64,000 nt of DNA from Geosporobacter ferrireducens (lineage in GTDB: Bacteria > Bacillota > Clostridia > Peptostreptococcales > Thermotaleaceae). The DNA lies in contig NZ_CP017269.1 of NCBI RefSeq assembly GCF_001750685.1, positions 2,335,416 to 2,399,415 on the forward strand, read 5' to 3'. Numbering within the stretch: position 1 is the first letter of the stretch; every line of letters begins with the position of its first letter. Made by a program: the position numbers and the translations under genes. The notes under the pieces are model-generated. The model was given only the letters and a program-made list of their open reading frames with translations, was not told the origin of the DNA and ran no database searches. Of the stretch, positions 26,343 to 35,557 are shown piece after piece.

Positions 26343-27155
26343 CTATTTTAAACCTAAAATTTTCCGCGCCTCATCCGGTGTGGCTACCTCTCTGCCTATT
26401 TCTTTTGAGATTCTAACAATCCGGGCTACAAGCTGAGCATTCGATTCCGCCATTACACCCTTCTCGTAGTACACATTGTCCTCAAAACCCACTCTTACAT
26501 TGCCACCTAAAACAATCGCCATTACTGCCAAAGGTGTTTCGGCTCTTCCGATACCTGCTACCGTCCAGGTTGATCCTGCTGGAATTGACCGTACCATATG
26601 CATCAGGTCCTCTGGCGTTCCCGGACAAGCTCCCGGTACACCCAGCACAAAATCAAAATGAACCGGCGTATCTAATAGTCCTTTTTTTACTAACCGGATT
26701 GCATTCTCAATCATTCCTCGCTCAAAAACTTCTATTTCAGGCTTTACACCCAGCTCCTTCATGCGGGCTGCAAACTTTTCGATATACTCTTCTGAATTCA
26801 TGAAAACCTCAGGACCAAAGTTGCAGGTTCCACAGCTCAAGGTAGCCATTTCCGGCTTTAGCTCTACAGGCTGAAGGCGTTCTTCCGGCGTATGCCAGGT
26901 AGCACCACCCGTAGAAGGCTGTACGATGATATTGCACTTGGCTTCAATCTTTTCTTTGATTTCCTTATATACTTCATAGGATTGGGTAGGATTTCCTTCA
27001 GCATCCCTTGCATGAACATGCACGATGGATGCACCCGCTTTATAGCAGGCATATGCAGCCTCCGCAATCTCATCCGGGCTCACCGGCAGATTTGGCTGCT
27101 GCACCTTTGTTACCTCTGCACCCGTCAGTGCTGCTGTAATGATTAATTTTTCCAT
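26343..27155 (-). CDS. kce: 3-keto-5-aminohexanoate cleavage enzyme (BKACE family)
   Basis: In lysine fermentation Kce condenses (S)-5-amino-3-oxohexanoate with acetyl-CoA and splits it to L-3-aminobutyryl-CoA and acetoacetate. The 270-residue TIM-barrel protein opens KLIITAALTGAEVTKVQQPN. It has the zinc-ligand motif VHVHARD, QPSTGGATW, and the C-terminal GFEDNVYYEKGVMAESNAQL with a further ligand Glu. AAGGAGGGC precedes ATG 27155. Other BKACE members act on different beta-keto acids, but the adjacent kal makes this assignment strong. Kdd and the aminomutases that supply the substrate are not in the window. Confidence 0.94.
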   Translation of the reverse strand: MEKLIITAALTGAEVTKVQQPNLPVSPDEIAEAAYACYKAGASIVHVHARDAEGNPTQSYEVYKEIKEKIEAKCNIIVQPSTGGATWHTPEERLQPVELKPEMATLSCGTCNFGPEVFMNSEEYIEKFAARMKELGVKPEIEVFERGMIENAIRLVKKGLLDTPVHFDFVLGVPGACPGTPEDLMHMVRSIPAGSTWTVAGIGRAETPLAVMAIVLGGNVRVGFEDNVYYEKGVMAESNAQLVARIVRISKEIGREVATPDEARKILGLK

Positions 27156-27323
27156 AGGTATTTGCCCTCCTTAAAGCTATTACGCTTTTTAAACATACAC
27201 CCTATTTGGGTTTTATAAATTATGCTAAACACAATTTATTTTCTAACGTCTCCACTTTTGACAACGTTTTCATAATGCGCATTCTAATTATCCCAAAATT
27301 CCTTATTGTATCATCTATACCGA

Positions 27324-27707
27324 CTATTTTCTCTGCTTATCCTTCGGTACAACGCAAGTACCTTCTGCACGGCATACAACAATCGGCTCTTCCAATACGT
27401 CACAAGCAGACTCGTTGATGTCCGGTCTTGGAATAATTACTTTACGGGCCTCGAAAACCATCTTGCGAGAAGAATTGCCTACATGGACGATCTCTCCAAC
27501 AGCCTCTATGTAATCTCCGGCAAACACCGGTGCCTTAAATTCTACCTTGTCATAACCTGCAAAGAGTCCTTCATCACCATCTTGGCGGATTAACAGCTCT
27601 GTGGCCACATCGCCAAACAGCTGCAGCATTTTTGCCCCATCCACCAGATTGCCACCATAGTGGGCATCATGCATACTCATTCTCATACGAATCATTGCTT
27701 TTTCCAT
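27324..27707 (-). CDS. kal: 3-aminobutyryl-CoA ammonia lyase
   Basis: A 127-residue hot-dog-fold enzyme that deaminates L-3-aminobutyryl-CoA to crotonyl-CoA. The sequence is highly characteristic: [40 protein letters not shown] and [26 protein letters not shown] lies upstream of ATG 27707. It follows the coiled-coil gene by 24 bases and precedes kce by 168 bases. Crotonyl-CoA then feeds butyryl-CoA formation, whose enzymes are not in this window. Confidence 0.96.
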   Translation of the reverse strand: MEKAMIRMRMSMHDAHYGGNLVDGAKMLQLFGDVATELLIRQDGDEGLFAGYDKVEFKAPVFAGDYIEAVGEIVHVGNSSRKMVFEARKVIIPRPDINESACDVLEEPIVVCRAEGTCVVPKDKQRK

Positions 27708-27731
27708 TGTGTGTTTCCTCCTTAGTCTGTT

Positions 27732-28073
27732 TTATGCTTCTTTTTTTAGTTTTTGTTTTAACTGATATATTGCCTTTTCATTGCTGTTCTCTTTGTGTTC
27801 TAAATACTCCATTGATTCCTTGATTTCTGTCAGCATTTCTGTGTTCTCAACAACCTGTTCCTCGATGTCTTCTGTTCTTTCTTTTAGTATGTTCATATCC
27901 TGCTGCAAGCCATCTACCTTTTCTTCTAAACCGGATACTCTTACATCAAGCTTATCTACCTTCACTTCCAGTTTGTCTATTTTCATCTCCAGCCGGACTT
28001 GCCCCTCTTTTAGGTCTTTCAGCACTTCCAGTACTGTTTCTTGGAATTTCTCCTGTTCCACGCTGAACACCAT
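27732..28073 (-). CDS. Small coiled-coil protein
   Basis: A 113-residue, strongly charged protein made almost entirely of heptad repeats, for example KIDKLEVKVDKLDVRVSGLE. No enzyme motif, signal or membrane segment is present. Clostridial genomes carry many such short coiled-coil genes of unknown role; a related but broken one lies at 46533-46817. It is squeezed between the last V-ATPase gene (53 bases) and kal (24 bases), so it likely rides on one of those transcripts. Start ATG 28073 has only a weak ribosome site, and GTG 28061 is an alternative. Confidence 0.7.
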   Translation of the reverse strand: MVFSVEQEKFQETVLEVLKDLKEGQVRLEMKIDKLEVKVDKLDVRVSGLEEKVDGLQQDMNILKERTEDIEEQVVENTEMLTEIKESMEYLEHKENSNEKAIYQLKQKLKKEA

Positions 28074-28126
28074 CCTTTCACAATCCTTTGCATCCCCATT
28101 ATATCATTCTGCAGGTGGCTTTTCAA

Positions 28127-28750
28127 TTATTCTTCCCGCTGTCCTTTTTTCTTGACCCGCTTCAGCCGGAAGAAGTCTTCCCGTTCCTTTTCTTCCAACA
28201 CTTCCTGGATGTATTTTACCTGCTCCTTGTACTTAGGGATCTGAATATTTTCAAGACCATTGGCCCGCTTTTGGGTTTTTTTGATTTCCATAGCCAACTT
28301 ATACACAGAGTTTTCCACCTCTGCCAGTTCATAGATCAAATATTTTACTTCCTTAAACTTGGCATAGGCAATGTCTAGGGCCGGATTTGTCCTGAAAAAG
28401 CCGTACTGGGTCTGCAAATCCGTTTTATTGTAGTGTACTGTAGGGATCTCTACGCCCATGACACTTTTCAGCAGCACCTCATACTCTGAAGCTTTAGGAA
28501 TAGAAAGGGCAATTTCCTCCACACTGTTAATACCCATAGTCACATTAACTACCTGAAGGGCTTCGTACGCCTCACGGAAGGTAACCGTAACCCGCTCTTG
28601 GAGATTTTTGGCACGATCCATCATACCCATCATTTCCCGTATGAGTACATTTCTCTTTTTATCCAAAAGCTCAAAGCCCTTCTTTGAAAAAGCAAGGGCA
28701 TTTTCGGCCTTCATGAGATTTGATTTGGTTGGTGCAATGTTTACCGACAT
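28127..28750 (-). CDS. ntpD: V-type ATPase subunit D
   Basis: A 207-residue central-stalk (rotor) subunit that transmits rotation between the A3B3 head and the membrane ring. The N-terminus NIAPTKSNLMKAENALAFSK and the C-terminal helix with RANGLENIQIPKYKEQVKYI are family hallmarks. Two long helices form a coiled coil. It is the last V-ATPase gene. A 156-bp gap containing a family A repeat separates it from subunit B. Confidence 0.95.
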   Translation of the reverse strand: MSVNIAPTKSNLMKAENALAFSKKGFELLDKKRNVLIREMMGMMDRAKNLQERVTVTFREAYEALQVVNVTMGINSVEEIALSIPKASEYEVLLKSVMGVEIPTVHYNKTDLQTQYGFFRTNPALDIAYAKFKEVKYLIYELAEVENSVYKLAMEIKKTQKRANGLENIQIPKYKEQVKYIQEVLEEKEREDFFRLKRVKKKGQREE

Positions 28751-28876
28751 AAATATTTCCTTCTTCCCAAATCAGTTTTTATAGGGGGACACAAATTTAT
28801 CCGCTTCTCGTAAGGGCTATGTACCCATCCGTTGCGGAATGGCACGCAGCTGGTTCCTGCATTCATCATTTCTATC

Positions 28877-28901
28877 GTAGGGGCGCACAGTGTGCGCCCG
28901 C
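28877..28901. repeat. Family A hairpin inside the V-ATPase operon
   Basis: GTAGGGGCGCAC and GTGCGCCC form a stem with a 3-base loop, 6 bases after the subunit B stop codon, between B and D. Confidence 0.7.
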
Positions 28902-28906
28902 TTCTC

Positions 28907-30280
28907 TTACCACTTCCCGTATTTCTCAATATACTTCGGATTCAATCGATCCAATTCTTCCTTTGGCAATACGGACAATATCTCCCATGCCAAATCCAAG
29001 GTCTCCTCCATGCTCCGGTTTTCATCGAATCCTTGAGTAACATACTTTGCTTCGAACAACTTCCCAAACTCCATGTACTTTTTATCCAACTCCGACAAAT
29101 CATCTTCACCGATGACCTGCACCAATGCCCTTACATCCTGTACATGGGAATAGGACGCAAACAACTGGTTCGCCAAGTCCCCATGATCTTCCCTTGTATA
29201 GCCTTCTCCAATACCATCCTTCATCAATCTTGACAGCGACGGCAGTATATTAATCGGCGGATAAATATTTCGCTGGTACAAATCCCGACCAATAACAATC
29301 TGACCTTCTGTTATATATCCTGTCAAATCCGGTACCGGATGGGTAATATCATCATTCGGCATGCTCAAAATGGGCAGCTGGGTAATGGACCCCTCTCTGC
29401 CCCGCATCATGCCGGCTCTTTCATATAAGCTGGCCAAATCCGAATACATATATCCCGGATAGCCTTTCCGGCTGGGCACCTCTTCTCTCGCAGAAGAAAC
29501 CTCCCGCAAGGCCTCACAATAACTGGTCATATCTGTCATAATCACAAGGATATGCATGCCTTCTTCAAAAGCAAGATACTCTGCCGCCGTCAAAGCACTA
29601 CGTGGGGCAATAATCCGCTCTACGATCGGATCATCGGCTAGATTGACATACATCACAACCTTTTCCAATACCCCGGATTCTTCAAAGCTTCTTCGAAAAT
29701 AGTCTGCATCATCATGCTTTACTCCCAGGGCAGCAAATACAATGGCAAAATTGTCATTTCCTGCTCCCTGTATCTTAGCCTGGCGCACAATCTGCACTGC
29801 CAGTTCATTATGCGGTAGTCCATTCCCTGAAAAGATCGGCAGTTTTTGTCCGCGGATCAGCGTCGTCAGTGCATCTATGGAGGAAATTCCCGTCTGAATA
29901 TAGTCTCTCGGATAAATCCGGGCCACAGGATTGATCGGCCGGCCATTGACTGAATAGCTTTGCGTACTGTAGATCTCTCCCGCCTGATCAATCGGCTCCC
30001 CTATGCCATTAAAGGTTCTCCCCAATATTTCCTTCGATAAGGGAATCTCCAAGGGCTTTCCTGTGAACCGCACAGAGGTATTGTGCAAAGATAATCCTGC
30101 TGTACTTTCAAACACCTGAGCAATCACTTTATCTTCTTCTATTTTTACGATCTTGCCCTTCTTCGTTCGCTTTCCATCCACTACGATGTCAATAATTTCA
30201 TCGTAAACGGCATTTTCTACCTTTGAGAGCATCACCAGAGGGCCTTCGATTTTATCCAATAACAGATATTCCTTTTTCAT
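28907..30280 (-). CDS. ntpB: V-type ATPase subunit B
   Basis: The 457-residue non-catalytic head subunit. It has the B-subunit blocks [29 protein letters not shown] and [18 protein letters not shown] (the degenerate P-loop position, without GKT), then [20 protein letters not shown]. It starts 15 bases after subunit A ends. It pairs with A to form the nucleotide sites. Confidence 0.97.
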   Translation of the reverse strand: MKKEYLLLDKIEGPLVMLSKVENAVYDEIIDIVVDGKRTKKGKIVKIEEDKVIAQVFESTAGLSLHNTSVRFTGKPLEIPLSKEILGRTFNGIGEPIDQAGEIYSTQSYSVNGRPINPVARIYPRDYIQTGISSIDALTTLIRGQKLPIFSGNGLPHNELAVQIVRQAKIQGAGNDNFAIVFAALGVKHDDADYFRRSFEESGVLEKVVMYVNLADDPIVERIIAPRSALTAAEYLAFEEGMHILVIMTDMTSYCEALREVSSAREEVPSRKGYPGYMYSDLASLYERAGMMRGREGSITQLPILSMPNDDITHPVPDLTGYITEGQIVIGRDLYQRNIYPPINILPSLSRLMKDGIGEGYTREDHGDLANQLFASYSHVQDVRALVQVIGEDDLSELDKKYMEFGKLFEAKYVTQGFDENRSMEETLDLAWEILSVLPKEELDRLNPKYIEKYGKW

Positions 30281-30294
30281 ACCATCACTTCTTC

Positions 30295-32064
30295 CTATCT
30301 GTTGTACTTTTCTTCTAGTTCGTCATAATACTCCGCAATACGCTTCTCCAATACTGCAAAGGCTTCTAAATGATCATTTAGAATCGTGTATTTCACTTTA
30401 ATGATGTCTTGAAACAACTGCTCCCGCTTCAGTTGTGAGATCGGTATCCCCAGCTTGATCCCCCGGAAACACCGCTCATAAAGCTGATCAATCAGCTTTA
30501 CCATCTTGTACTGCTTTTCCAAGGGTACAAAGGTATCTTCCTTATGGAAAGCATTTTGCTGCAGGAATCCGATCTTTAATACCTTGGAAATCTCCAGCAC
30601 TAACCGTTGATCATCCGGCAGTACATCCTCTCCTACCAGCTGGACGATCTCCAGCAGCTTATTCTCCTCATGAAGAATTTTCATCATCTTGCCCCGGAGC
30701 TCCAATATATCTTCCCCTATATTTTCCCGGTACCATCCGTCCAAAGCCTTCAGATAACCGCTGTAGCTGGTCAGCCAGTTAATGGCAGGATAATGTCGCG
30801 CATAGGCCAACTTTCGATCTAATCCTAAGAATGCGTTGACAAACCGTTTGGTGTTTTCCGTTACCGGTTCGGAAAAATCTCCCCCAGCAGGAGACACGGC
30901 CCCAATAACTGTAACAGAGGCTTCCTGATCGTTAAAGGTAGTCACATAACCTGCCCGCTCGTAAAACTCTGCTAACCGGGAGGGTAAATAGGCGGGATAG
31001 CCTTCCTCTGCAGGCATTTCCTCCAATCTGCCGGAGATCTCACGAAGGGCTTCTGCCCAACGGGAAGTAGAATCCGCCATGATCGCTACGTGGTAGCCCA
31101 TATCCCGAAAGTACTCTGCCATCGTGATTCCCGTATAAATGCTGGCCTCTCTAGCAGCCACAGGCATATTGGAGGTATTGGCAATCAAGATGGTTCTCTC
31201 CATGATCGGCTTGTCGGATTTGGGGTCGATCAGCTTTGGGAAATCCTCCAAAACTTCGGTCATCTCATTGCCCCGCTCCCCGCAGCCGATATATACAATA
31301 ATATCTGCATCGGACCATTTTGCCAGCTGATGCTGTGTCATGGTTTTGCCTGTGCCGAAACCGCCAGGTATGGCTGCGGTACCACCCTTGGCAATAGGGA
31401 AAAATATATCCAGGATGCGCTGTCCTGTCACCAGGGGCCTTTCAATAGGTTTTCTTTCTTTACTGGGCCGGGGCTCCCGCACGGACCATTCCTGGTACAT
31501 CTTTAGAAAATGCTGTTCTTTCCCTTCTTCCACTACCACCAAGGTTTCCTCCATGCCGTAGATTCCATCCTGCTTTACGGCAGTCACTATACCGGATATC
31601 CCAATGGGCACTAACAGTCGATGGACAATCAGGGAGGTTTCCTGTACTTCTCCAAAAATCTGTCCGGACTTGACTTTATCACCTACCTGAACCAGCAGTT
31701 TTACGGCCCATGCCTTTTCTGTATCAATGGAAATCAGGCCGATGCCTTCCGGTATAAAGCCTTCTGACAATGTATTAATCTTATCTAAGGGACGTTGAAT
31801 GCCGTCAAAGATGTTTCCCAGCATTCCAGGGCCTAGCTTCAAGGATAAGGGCTTTCCGGTAGGCAGGATCTTTTCACCGGATTTAAGTCCGCTGGTTTCC
31901 TCATAGACCTGAATGGTTCCGATATTGCCTTCTAGGGAAATCACTTCTCCGATCAGCTTATTCTCTCCCACCATGACCATCTCCCGTATACGAAAATCGT
32001 CCATGTTTTTCGCACGGATAACAGGTCCGTTAATAAAGGTAATGACACCCTGTCCATTATTCAT
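30295..32064 (-). CDS. ntpA: V-type ATPase catalytic subunit A
   Basis: The catalytic subunit, about 589 residues from ATG 32064. The Walker A loop is [18 protein letters not shown], followed by [17 protein letters not shown]. The non-homologous insertion typical of A subunits lies at about residues 110-190. The start at 32064 is supported by GAAGGTG at seven bases and by an 8-base overlap with the end of subunit E; the longer frame to 32091 lies wholly within E. It hydrolyses or makes ATP coupled to H+ or Na+ flow. Confidence 0.97.
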   Translation of the reverse strand: MNNGQGVITFINGPVIRAKNMDDFRIREMVMVGENKLIGEVISLEGNIGTIQVYEETSGLKSGEKILPTGKPLSLKLGPGMLGNIFDGIQRPLDKINTLSEGFIPEGIGLISIDTEKAWAVKLLVQVGDKVKSGQIFGEVQETSLIVHRLLVPIGISGIVTAVKQDGIYGMEETLVVVEEGKEQHFLKMYQEWSVREPRPSKERKPIERPLVTGQRILDIFFPIAKGGTAAIPGGFGTGKTMTQHQLAKWSDADIIVYIGCGERGNEMTEVLEDFPKLIDPKSDKPIMERTILIANTSNMPVAAREASIYTGITMAEYFRDMGYHVAIMADSTSRWAEALREISGRLEEMPAEEGYPAYLPSRLAEFYERAGYVTTFNDQEASVTVIGAVSPAGGDFSEPVTENTKRFVNAFLGLDRKLAYARHYPAINWLTSYSGYLKALDGWYRENIGEDILELRGKMMKILHEENKLLEIVQLVGEDVLPDDQRLVLEISKVLKIGFLQQNAFHKEDTFVPLEKQYKMVKLIDQLYERCFRGIKLGIPISQLKREQLFQDIIKVKYTILNDHLEAFAVLEKRIAEYYDELEEKYNR

Positions 32065-32698
32065 TGTGTTCACCTTCTTTTTCCAGTGCATGATAAAGGA
32101 GCTGTCCTACCTTTTTTTCATGATCCCGCAGCAGGGCCAGAAGGGATGCATCTATACGCATGCGATGGGTGCCATTCAATGCAATCATTCCACCAAGGAT
32201 AGTTTCCTCTGCAGGCAGCAAACTGTACTGTTCCTGTTGAAGCCCAAAAGCATCCATGGTTTCCCCGATGATCCCCCGGTACCGTCCCAGATCTGCCTCT
32301 CTAATATAGAGCAGAATCTCTTCTTCTCCCTTCAACTGACCTAATACTTCTCCCAGTGTTTTTTTAAAGAAGTCATCGTAGGCACTGGTTGTAGTAAAGT
32401 CTAGGGCTTTATCCTGCAGTTCCTGAAGCAGCCTGTGCAGCAGTTGCTGTTTTTTTTCCAGTATCTTAATTTTCCGGTCCATGTTGGCTTTGGCAACCAT
32501 TTGGTTTTTCTTTGTCTCTCCTTTTAGCGCCATTTCTTGAATCAACTTTTCGCTTTGCAGTTTTAGTTTTTCTTGCTGTTCTTGAATCATCTGCTGATTC
32601 TTATTTTCCATTTCTTTCAGCAGATAACTGGACTCTTCCTGAATCCGTTCAAACACCAGCTTGGTAAATACATTGAGCTTTTCCTCTATGGTTATCAT
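32057..32698 (-). CDS. ntpE: V-type ATPase subunit E
   Basis: A 213-residue peripheral-stalk subunit. The N-terminal half is a long charged helix (about 15-100, rich in Glu, Lys and Gln) and the C-terminal half a small globular domain (TILGGMIALNGTHRMRIDAS). That layout matches subunit E. It overlaps ntpA by 8 bases and follows subunit F by 10 bases. Confidence 0.88.
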   Translation of the reverse strand: MITIEEKLNVFTKLVFERIQEESSYLLKEMENKNQQMIQEQQEKLKLQSEKLIQEMALKGETKKNQMVAKANMDRKIKILEKKQQLLHRLLQELQDKALDFTTTSAYDDFFKKTLGEVLGQLKGEEEILLYIREADLGRYRGIIGETMDAFGLQQEQYSLLPAEETILGGMIALNGTHRMRIDASLLALLRDHEKKVGQLLYHALEKEGEHNE

Positions 32699-32708
32699 GG
32701 TTTACACC

Positions 32709-33017
32709 TCATATCTTGATTCCAATGGAATCCTTGATGTATCGGGTAATATAATCGCTTCCTTTGGAAGGCCCGTGCCTGTCAGGTATCTCTACCACCA
32801 AGGGGCGATTTTCCTTAAGCTTTAAGGTCATAATTTCTTCTTTTGCCAGAGCCATAATCTTTTCGGTTACAATCAGGATGCCTATGCTTTCATCCTGCAT
32901 TGCCTGATCAAGCTCCTGCAGTACGGCTTCACGTTCGTGCAAAACAACCCCTACAATCCCTGCCAACCGCATGCCTACCAAAGTATCTACATTGTCACTG
33001 ATTAAGTGAACGCGCAT
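32709..33017 (-). CDS. ntpG: V-type ATPase subunit F
   Basis: A small (102-residue) rotor-associated subunit with a receiver-like fold. It reads RVHLISDNVDTLVGMRLAG, then ILIVTEKIMALA and the C-terminal PLVVEIPDRHGPSKGSDYIT. ATG 33017 follows AGAGGTG at six bases. Two family A hairpins separate it from the upstream c-ring gene. Confidence 0.9.
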   Translation of the reverse strand: MRVHLISDNVDTLVGMRLAGIVGVVLHEREAVLQELDQAMQDESIGILIVTEKIMALAKEEIMTLKLKENRPLVVEIPDRHGPSKGSDYITRYIKDSIGIKI

Positions 33018-33056
33018 GATTTTCACCTCTATTGATTATGCCGTAGTTCCTAAAAT

Positions 33057-33082
33057 CGGGCGGACACGAGGCCCGTCCCTAC
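33057..33082. repeat. Family A hairpin (degenerate) inside the V-ATPase operon
   Basis: GGGC and GCCC flank GGACACGAG, followed by GTCCCTAC. It lies between the subunit F and K genes. Confidence 0.5.
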
Positions 33083-33107
33083 GTATTGTCTATATTCTCA
33101 GTCTTTT

Positions 33108-33134
33108 GTAGGGGTGGGCCTTGTTGTCCACCCG
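33108..33134. repeat. Family A hairpin inside the V-ATPase operon
   Basis: GTAGG is followed by GGTGG and CCACC across GCCTTGTTGT, then CGC. It ends 8 bases after the subunit K stop codon. Confidence 0.65.
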
Positions 33135-33141
33135 CAAACAT

Positions 33142-33564
33142 TTACAGTCTTCCCAATATCAAAATGGAAATAATCAATCCATAAATGGCAATCCCTTCGG
33201 CCAGCCCCACGAAAATCAAAGTCTTACCCAAAATCTTCGGATCTTCTGATACTGCCCCTAAAGCAGAGGATCCCACTGCACCTACTGCATACCCTGCACC
33301 GATGGTGGCTAATCCCGTACATAATGCCGCTGCAATAAATCCTAATCCCGAAGCACTGACCGGATTTTCCTCTGCAGCTAAACTGATGTCCGGTATTAAC
33401 ACCAATATCGCCATTAAAAATAAAGGAATAAATACAAACAGATTATATCGCAAAGCCTTCTTTAGTTTTGTCCGTGTTGCCAAATAATCCTGAAAGGTCA
33501 ACAGTACGCCTGTACCTACTGTACCGATCACCAACGCCACTGCAATCCATAAAATAATATGCAT
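33142..33564 (-). CDS. ntpK: V-type ATPase subunit K (c-ring proteolipid)
   Basis: A 140-residue membrane protein with four hydrophobic segments (about 4-24, 43-62, 72-95, 114-138). The C-terminal hairpin is a normal proteolipid: GLATIGAGYAVGAVGSSALG, then FVGLAEGIAIYGLI with the ion-binding glutamate near residue 124. The first hairpin is unusual: it has a basic connecting loop (RTKLKKALRYN) and no carboxylate. Only one ion site per subunit is therefore expected. I see no glutamine in segment 3 of the kind found in Enterococcus NtpK, so Na+ versus H+ is open. Confidence 0.92.
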   Translation of the reverse strand: MHIILWIAVALVIGTVGTGVLLTFQDYLATRTKLKKALRYNLFVFIPLFLMAILVLIPDISLAAEENPVSASGLGFIAAALCTGLATIGAGYAVGAVGSSALGAVSEDPKILGKTLIFVGLAEGIAIYGLIISILILGRL

Positions 33565-33578
33565 AACTATGCCCCCTT

Positions 33579-35546
33579 TTATGATTCATAATCCAATTTC
33601 ACCGGGTGAAAGGCCATACCTTCACCTTGATAATATTTGCTAAACAGCTCATAATACTCCAATCTTAGTCCCTGTATAAATACAATCAAACCCTCCAGGC
33701 AGATGATGATCACATTGCCCAACAGCAAAATAAAAAACTTGCCTGCTGCATGCTGCATCATCCTGGCCATAGTCTGGAAGGCGATAAACAAACCTACATG
33801 GTTCAAGGCAAATGCTCCAATCCGGATAAAAGAAACCGTATTGCTCAACATACTCAGCAAGGTTTCAAAGATATCAAAACCACTTTCGATCATATAGCTG
33901 GAAGCCGACTCGTGGATCAATGGCCGCTTATTCAACAGCAGATTAGTCAAAGGCTCCTTGGCAATAATCAATATACCGAACAAAATCAATAATCCTCCTG
34001 CCAGACCCGAATGGATCAAAGGAGTCTCTGCTATCCGGTTCCCTACCATCAGCAGCAGAACTATAAAAAACAACAATCCCGAGAGACCATTTCGCCCGAA
34101 TAATCCCTCCTGTAGATTGCGCTGCCGGATTCCATTGATAATGTTGTATCCAAAGCTGATCAAAATCAACAAGATTCCTATAGCCACAGATCCCTGCAGT
34201 ACCAAATCGATGTGCTCAATAGGCCGTATCAGCAAGGCCGGAAGCAGATGCTCATCTCCAAAAATGCTGCCATATAAAAAACCAAAGGCCATGGAGCTAA
34301 GTCCCAGACGGTTTAAAATACTGCCGTATATGCCTTGCCCCTTCCATTGCTTGAGCAAATATCCCATAATCCACAACACGGCGCCCTGCCCTACATCTCC
34401 GAACATAATCCCAAACATCAGCATATAGGTAATCCCTAAAAAGGCAGTCGGATCCAGCTCATGGTAGGAAGGTATGCCATACATGTTTACCAACTCTTCA
34501 AAGGGACGCATGAACGGACTATTTTTAAGCTTCGTAGGTGGAATCATGTATTTCTGTACTTCAGCTGTATCCTTAAATAGAAGGATTACTTTTTCACCGA
34601 ATTGCTCCAGTCTGGCTCGAATATTTTCCTTTTCCCGCTGGGGGACCCAACCCGCCAGATAAAAGAATTCGTTGGTGCAGGCGGTCTCTTTTTTGACCTT
34701 CATCATCTCCTCTTTCAGCCTTAAGCGGCTGTAAGCCAGCATAATATCCTCTTCATACTCTTTTCTAAGACCCGCTGTCTTTTTATACAGTGCCTTTAGT
34801 TCCAGGGAGATCACATCCATTTGCCGGTCGATGCTCAGCATCACATCCAGCGGTTTACCGGCAAATTCCTTTGGCATATCGATTTCTTGAAAGTTTAGGG
34901 ATCTTAGAATTCGATTGGTCTCCCGCTCCAGTTCTGTAGGGGAAATGACCAGATATACCTCTCCCACATTATTGGAACCAATATGCAGCACCACTGCAGA
35001 TACATTCTCATAGTTCCGCTTCAGCTTCAATCTGTTTTCCTTCGATAAGATTCCAATTTTATAGATAAAGAACTTCAGATCGTTTAATTCGTCCAGATTT
35101 ACATCTACATCCTTCATAAACTTGATATGTTCCTTAAAATCTGCCAAGGACTGCAGCTGTTCTTCTGCTTCTTTAATCTTTTCCTGTAAAGGTGCGGCTG
35201 CAGCATAGATCGCATGAATCTTATCCCTAATTACGTTTTCTTCATAGTCTGCAGAAAGGTATTTTTCTTTTATATAGGGTTCTATCTTGAAAAAATCCAG
35301 CAGCTTTTTTATATCTTCCGGAGTGCCCCGGTCCTCCATTTCTCCGCCATAGGGCCGGATCAGGCAAATATCTACCAGTTCCTCCAGGTTCTCCTCCTGA
35401 ACCCTGATGGTAAAATTGCTCTCATTGATTTCATGCAGGGCATTGACCATATGCACGTTATTGGACAATACAATCTCTTTTGCAATCTCATCCATGGCTG
35501 CAATCGGTGCCACCACATTGAGCATTTCCATTTTTTCTACTGCCAT
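33579..35546 (-). CDS. ntpI: V-type ATPase subunit I (a-subunit homologue)
   Basis: A 655-residue stator subunit. The N-terminal half (about 1-340) is cytoplasmic and helical. From about 365 there are some seven to eight membrane segments, starting ITYMLMFGIMFGDVGQGAVL, a highly conserved block. FIRIGAFALNHVGLFIAF near residue 575 carries the conserved arginine expected at the half-channel. It follows subunit C by 11 bases. Confidence 0.95.
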   Translation of the reverse strand: MAVEKMEMLNVVAPIAAMDEIAKEIVLSNNVHMVNALHEINESNFTIRVQEENLEELVDICLIRPYGGEMEDRGTPEDIKKLLDFFKIEPYIKEKYLSADYEENVIRDKIHAIYAAAAPLQEKIKEAEEQLQSLADFKEHIKFMKDVDVNLDELNDLKFFIYKIGILSKENRLKLKRNYENVSAVVLHIGSNNVGEVYLVISPTELERETNRILRSLNFQEIDMPKEFAGKPLDVMLSIDRQMDVISLELKALYKKTAGLRKEYEEDIMLAYSRLRLKEEMMKVKKETACTNEFFYLAGWVPQREKENIRARLEQFGEKVILLFKDTAEVQKYMIPPTKLKNSPFMRPFEELVNMYGIPSYHELDPTAFLGITYMLMFGIMFGDVGQGAVLWIMGYLLKQWKGQGIYGSILNRLGLSSMAFGFLYGSIFGDEHLLPALLIRPIEHIDLVLQGSVAIGILLILISFGYNIINGIRQRNLQEGLFGRNGLSGLLFFIVLLLMVGNRIAETPLIHSGLAGGLLILFGILIIAKEPLTNLLLNKRPLIHESASSYMIESGFDIFETLLSMLSNTVSFIRIGAFALNHVGLFIAFQTMARMMQHAAGKFFILLLGNVIIICLEGLIVFIQGLRLEYYELFSKYYQGEGMAFHPVKLDYES

Positions 35547-35557
35547 TGCTTCACCTC

